DNA from: Streptomyces speibonae
GTDB taxonomy: Bacteria > Actinomycetota > Actinomycetes > Streptomycetales > Streptomycetaceae
DNA length: 8,179 nucleotides
Assembly (NCBI GenBank): GCA_000715605.1
Contig: KL568535.1
Span: 33,660-41,838 of the forward strand
Reading direction: 5' to 3'
Below the pieces are notes generated by a model. It was not told where the DNA came from, did no database searches, and was given only the letters and a program-made list of their open reading frames with translations. Positions 5,902-8,179 of this stretch are shown piece after piece. Made by a program: the position numbers and the translations under genes. Position 1 is the first letter of the stretch. Each line of letters opens with the position of its first letter.

Positions 5902-5910
5902 TACCCAGAG

Positions 5911-8157
5911 ATGTCCCACGACGGCATCGGCCCGCGCGCGGCTCTGCGCTCGGTCGCCTTCCTGACCGCCGGCATCCTCACGGTGCCGGCACTGGCCGGA
6001 TGCGGGTCCGACGATCCCGCGGGCGAGCCGGCGGCCGGGGCGGACATCGCACGCGCCGACCGGGCGAAGATCGCGGACGGGGGCACGCTGCGCTGGGCCG
6101 TGGACTCCGTCCCGGACACCCTGAACACCTTCCAGGCGGACGCCGACGCCACCACCTCCAAGATCGCCCAGGCCGTCCTGCCGTCGATGTACCGGATGGA
6201 CCGCCGGGGCCGGACAGTGCGCAACCCCGACTATCTGGAGTCCGCCGAGGTCGTCGACACCGAGCCCCGGCAGGTGGTCGTCTACCGGCTCAACCAGCAG
6301 GCCGTCTGGAGCGACGGCCGCGAGATCGGCGCCGCCGACTTCGCCGCCCAGTGGCGCGCCCTGTCCGGCAAGGACACCGCCTACTGGACCGCCCGCAACG
6401 CCGGTTACGACCGCATCGAGAAGATCGAGCGGGGCGACAACGACCTCGAGGTCAAGGTCACCTTCCGCCGCCCCTATGCCGACTGGAAGTCCCTGTTCAC
6501 GCCGCTGTACCCCAAGGAGGTCACGGGCACCCCGGACGCCTTCAACGACGGGGCGCGCAAGAAGCTGAAGGTCACCGCCGGGCCCTTCACGGTGCAGAAG
6601 GTCGACACCGAGGAGGACGAGGTCACCCTCGTCCGCAACAAGCGCTGGTGGGGGGACCCGGCCAGGCTGTCGAAGATCGTGCTGCGCGCCGTGCCCCGCG
6701 ACAAGCGGATCTCCGCGCTCAGTGATGGCACCCTCGATCTGGCCGAGATCGATCCCTCCGCCGCCCGCCGCATCACCGTCGCCGCCCTGCCGCGGAGCGA
6801 GTCCAGCCCCCTCATGGGCCCCGGCGCCGACCGGTCCGCCGCGGACGATCTGCGCTCCTGGGCGGTCGCCCACGGCTCCGACGAGGAGGCCGCCGACGAG
6901 GAGATCTCCGCCCGCAAGAAGCTGCGCAAGAAGGCCGCCAAGTACGCCCGCCAGCAGAAGGCCCTCACCGGCTTCGAGGTGCGCAAGTCGCTGGAGCCCG
7001 CCTACACCCAGCTCGCCCTCAACGGCGCCGACGGCCCCCTAGCCGACGAGCGGGTCCGCCGCGCCGTGGCCCGTGCCCTGGACCGCCGGGCCCTCGCCGA
7101 GACGGTGCTGGAACCGCTGGGCCTGCCCGCCCAGCCCGTCGGCAGCCACCTCGCGCTGGCCGGCCAGGCCGCCTACGCCGACAGCAGCGGCGCCCTCGGC
7201 AAGCAGGACGCCAAGGAGGCCAGGGCGCTGCTCGCGGACGCCGGCTGGGTGCCGGGCGGCCCGGTGAAGGAGAAGAAGAAGGACGACGAGGGCGGGGAGG
7301 CGGCCGGCCCGAAGGGGAAGGACGCCTCCGACGACGCCTCCGGGGAGGACTCCGGGAGCGGGTCGGAGGGCGGCGACGACGGCGTGTACATCGTCGGCGA
7401 GGACGACGCGAACGGCGAGGGGAACGGGGACGGCGAGGGGAACGGGGACGACAAGGCCCCGCACGACTCCGACACCGGCACCAAGCGGCTACGGCAGAAG
7501 AACGCCCCCGGCGCCTACGCCCCCGAGGGCACCGCCGCCCCGGCCCGCGCGGAGAACGCCCCCGTCGCCAAGGACGGCAAGGCGCTCACCCTCCGCTTCG
7601 TCCTGCCCACCGGACCGGGCTCGGACACGCTGGCCACCGTGGCCGACCGGATCGCCAAGATGCTGAAGCGGATCGGCATCCGCACCGACATCAGCAAGGT
7701 CGACGACGAGAGCTACTTCAAGGACCACATCGCCTCCGGCGAGTTCGACCTTGCCCTGTACTCGTGGCCCGCGACCGCCTTCCCCGCCACCGACGCCGGC
7801 CCCGTCCACGCCAAGCCGGTCCCGGCCGCCGACGGCTCCCTGAACGTGCAGCAGAACTGGACCCGCGTCGGCACCGACCAGGTCGACCAGCTCTTCGACC
7901 AGGCCATCGGCACCCTCGACGACGCCGAGCGGCACGCCCTGATCCGCAAGGCCGACTCCCGCATCTGGGCGGCGGCCGGCTCGATCCCCCTCTACCAGCG
8001 CCCCCAGCTCGTCGCCGCCCGCAAGAACCTGGCCAACGCCGGCGCCTTCGGTCTGCGCACACCGGTGTACGAGGACATGGGCTACCTGAAGAAGTCCGCA
8101 CAGGGCGCGGCGGGCTCGCCGGGCGCCCGGAGCACCGAGCCGTCGGCCGGGCACTGA
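5911..8157 (+). CDS. Family 5 solute-binding lipoprotein, LpqW-like (ABC transporter substrate-binding family)
   Basis: This 748-residue lipoprotein starts with a signal sequence: basic start, hydrophobic core at about 15-29, and lipobox LAGC with C31 as the lipidated residue. It should be tethered outside the membrane. The body has the family 5 periplasmic-binding fold used for oligopeptides: GGTLRWAVDSVPDTLNTF near the start, AVWSDGREIGAADFAAQWRAL, then VRRAVARALDRRALAETVLEPLG, and near the end SIPLYQRPQLVAARKNL. The style resembles actinobacterial LpqW-type proteins, which often lack an adjacent transporter. Two insertions stand out: about 293-350, ending in a Lys/Arg-rich helix, and about 451-555, a charged Gly/Asp/Glu/Lys-rich linker placed between AGWVPGG and KDGKALTL. 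They explain a length well above the usual 550-600 residues. No permease or ATPase gene lies in the window; downstream sequence may hold them. The ligand is unknown. The stop TGA is at 8155-8157, leaving only 22 bp to the edge. Confidence 0.9.
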   Translation: MSHDGIGPRAALRSVAFLTAGILTVPALAGCGSDDPAGEPAAGADIARADRAKIADGGTLRWAVDSVPDTLNTFQADADATTSKIAQAVLPSMYRMDRRGRTVRNPDYLESAEVVDTEPRQVVVYRLNQQAVWSDGREIGAADFAAQWRALSGKDTAYWTARNAGYDRIEKIERGDNDLEVKVTFRRPYADWKSLFTPLYPKEVTGTPDAFNDGARKKLKVTAGPFTVQKVDTEEDEVTLVRNKRWWGDPARLSKIVLRAVPRDKRISALSDGTLDLAEIDPSAARRITVAALPRSESSPLMGPGADRSAADDLRSWAVAHGSDEEAADEEISARKKLRKKAAKYARQQKALTGFEVRKSLEPAYTQLALNGADGPLADERVRRAVARALDRRALAETVLEPLGLPAQPVGSHLALAGQAAYADSSGALGKQDAKEARALLADAGWVPGGPVKEKKKDDEGGEAAGPKGKDASDDASGEDSGSGSEGGDDGVYIVGEDDANGEGNGDGEGNGDDKAPHDSDTGTKRLRQKNAPGAYAPEGTAAPARAENAPVAKDGKALTLRFVLPTGPGSDTLATVADRIAKMLKRIGIRTDISKVDDESYFKDHIASGEFDLALYSWPATAFPATDAGPVHAKPVPAADGSLNVQQNWTRVGTDQVDQLFDQAIGTLDDAERHALIRKADSRIWAAAGSIPLYQRPQLVAARKNLANAGAFGLRTPVYEDMGYLKKSAQGAAGSPGARSTEPSAGH
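7413..7448 (+). repeat. Tandem 18-bp repeat, two perfect copies, inside the lipoprotein gene
   Basis: Positions 7413-7430 are repeated exactly at 7431-7448, preserving the frame and encoding a repeated GEGNGD-type unit in the low-complexity insert. This is consistent with expansion by slippage in a tolerant surface linker. Confidence 0.7.
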
Positions 8158-8179
8158 CCGCCCCGCCACACACGTCGGC

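Larger units (their letters stand above)
5621..5910. other. Divergent intergenic region between the sdh operon and the lipoprotein gene
   Basis: These 290 bp must hold the promoters for both directions. Rightward, TTGACA at 5778-5783 is a good -35 box, but no TATAAT-like box follows at 16-19 bp. TAGATC at 5841-5846 resembles a Streptomyces -10 but lacks a clear -35. Leftward, TTCACA (5710-5705) followed 18 bp later by AACACT (5686-5681) is a weak pair that would give a leader of about 50 nt. An A-rich patch at 5857-5882 lies just before the lipoprotein ribosome binding site. The region also contains two inverted repeats, listed separately. No open frame with a plausible start and no structured RNA was recognised. 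Confidence 0.6.

Noticed and set aside
5692..6873. 393-codon minus-strand frame opposite the lipoprotein and intergenic region
   Set aside because: It is a Gly/Leu/Val-rich shadow of the lipoprotein gene. The sense frame has a signal peptide, lipobox and family motifs.

Overview
The window is very GC-rich, with GC-biased third codon positions, GTG starts beside ATG starts, no TTA codon noticed in any called gene, and actinobacterial protein families. All of this points to Streptomyces or a close relative. No transposase, integrase, tRNA, rRNA, CRISPR array or phage gene was found, so it reads as an ordinary chromosomal stretch rather than a mobile island.

Layout from left to right. (1) The C-terminal part of a GNAT-family N-acetyltransferase (1-281, +), cut by the window edge. 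(2) A 447-residue single-pass membrane protein (375-1718, +) with a long, disordered, presumably cytoplasmic N-terminus and an outside domain resembling a GH18-type TIM barrel. (3) A leftward operon from 5620 to 1723: a 97-residue small protein, then a five-helix membrane anchor, then a flavoprotein, then an iron-sulfur protein of the succinate dehydrogenase/fumarate reductase superfamily. The gene order C-A-B, the subunit lengths and the anchor type match actinobacterial 'Sdh1' (the Rv0249c-Rv0247c type of Mycobacterium), not the classical sdhCDAB set. (4) A 290-bp divergent intergenic region (5621-5910) with a perfect 8-bp inverted repeat overlapping a TTGACA box. (5) A 748-residue lipoprotein (5911-8157, +) of the family 5 solute-binding fold, LpqW-like, with two charged insertions.

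How the genes work together. The three Sdh subunits should form a membrane-bound complex that oxidises succinate and passes electrons from FAD through three iron-sulfur clusters to the quinone pool. The anchor carries a C-H-x-C-x-H cluster at the end of its fourth helix. This is notable because a mycobacterial Sdh1 has been described with a membrane-embedded Rieske-type [2Fe-2S] cluster. The small first gene is tightly linked to the operon and may help assemble or regulate the complex, but its function is unknown. The lipoprotein is divergent from the operon and shares its upstream region. Any shared regulation is inference. The acetyltransferase and the GH18-like protein show no visible link to the Sdh operon.

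I do not see a wholly new multi-gene system. The most worthwhile leads are the possible Rieske ligands in the anchor, the uncharacterised 97-residue companion gene, the operator-like palindrome, and the large low-complexity insert in the binding protein.
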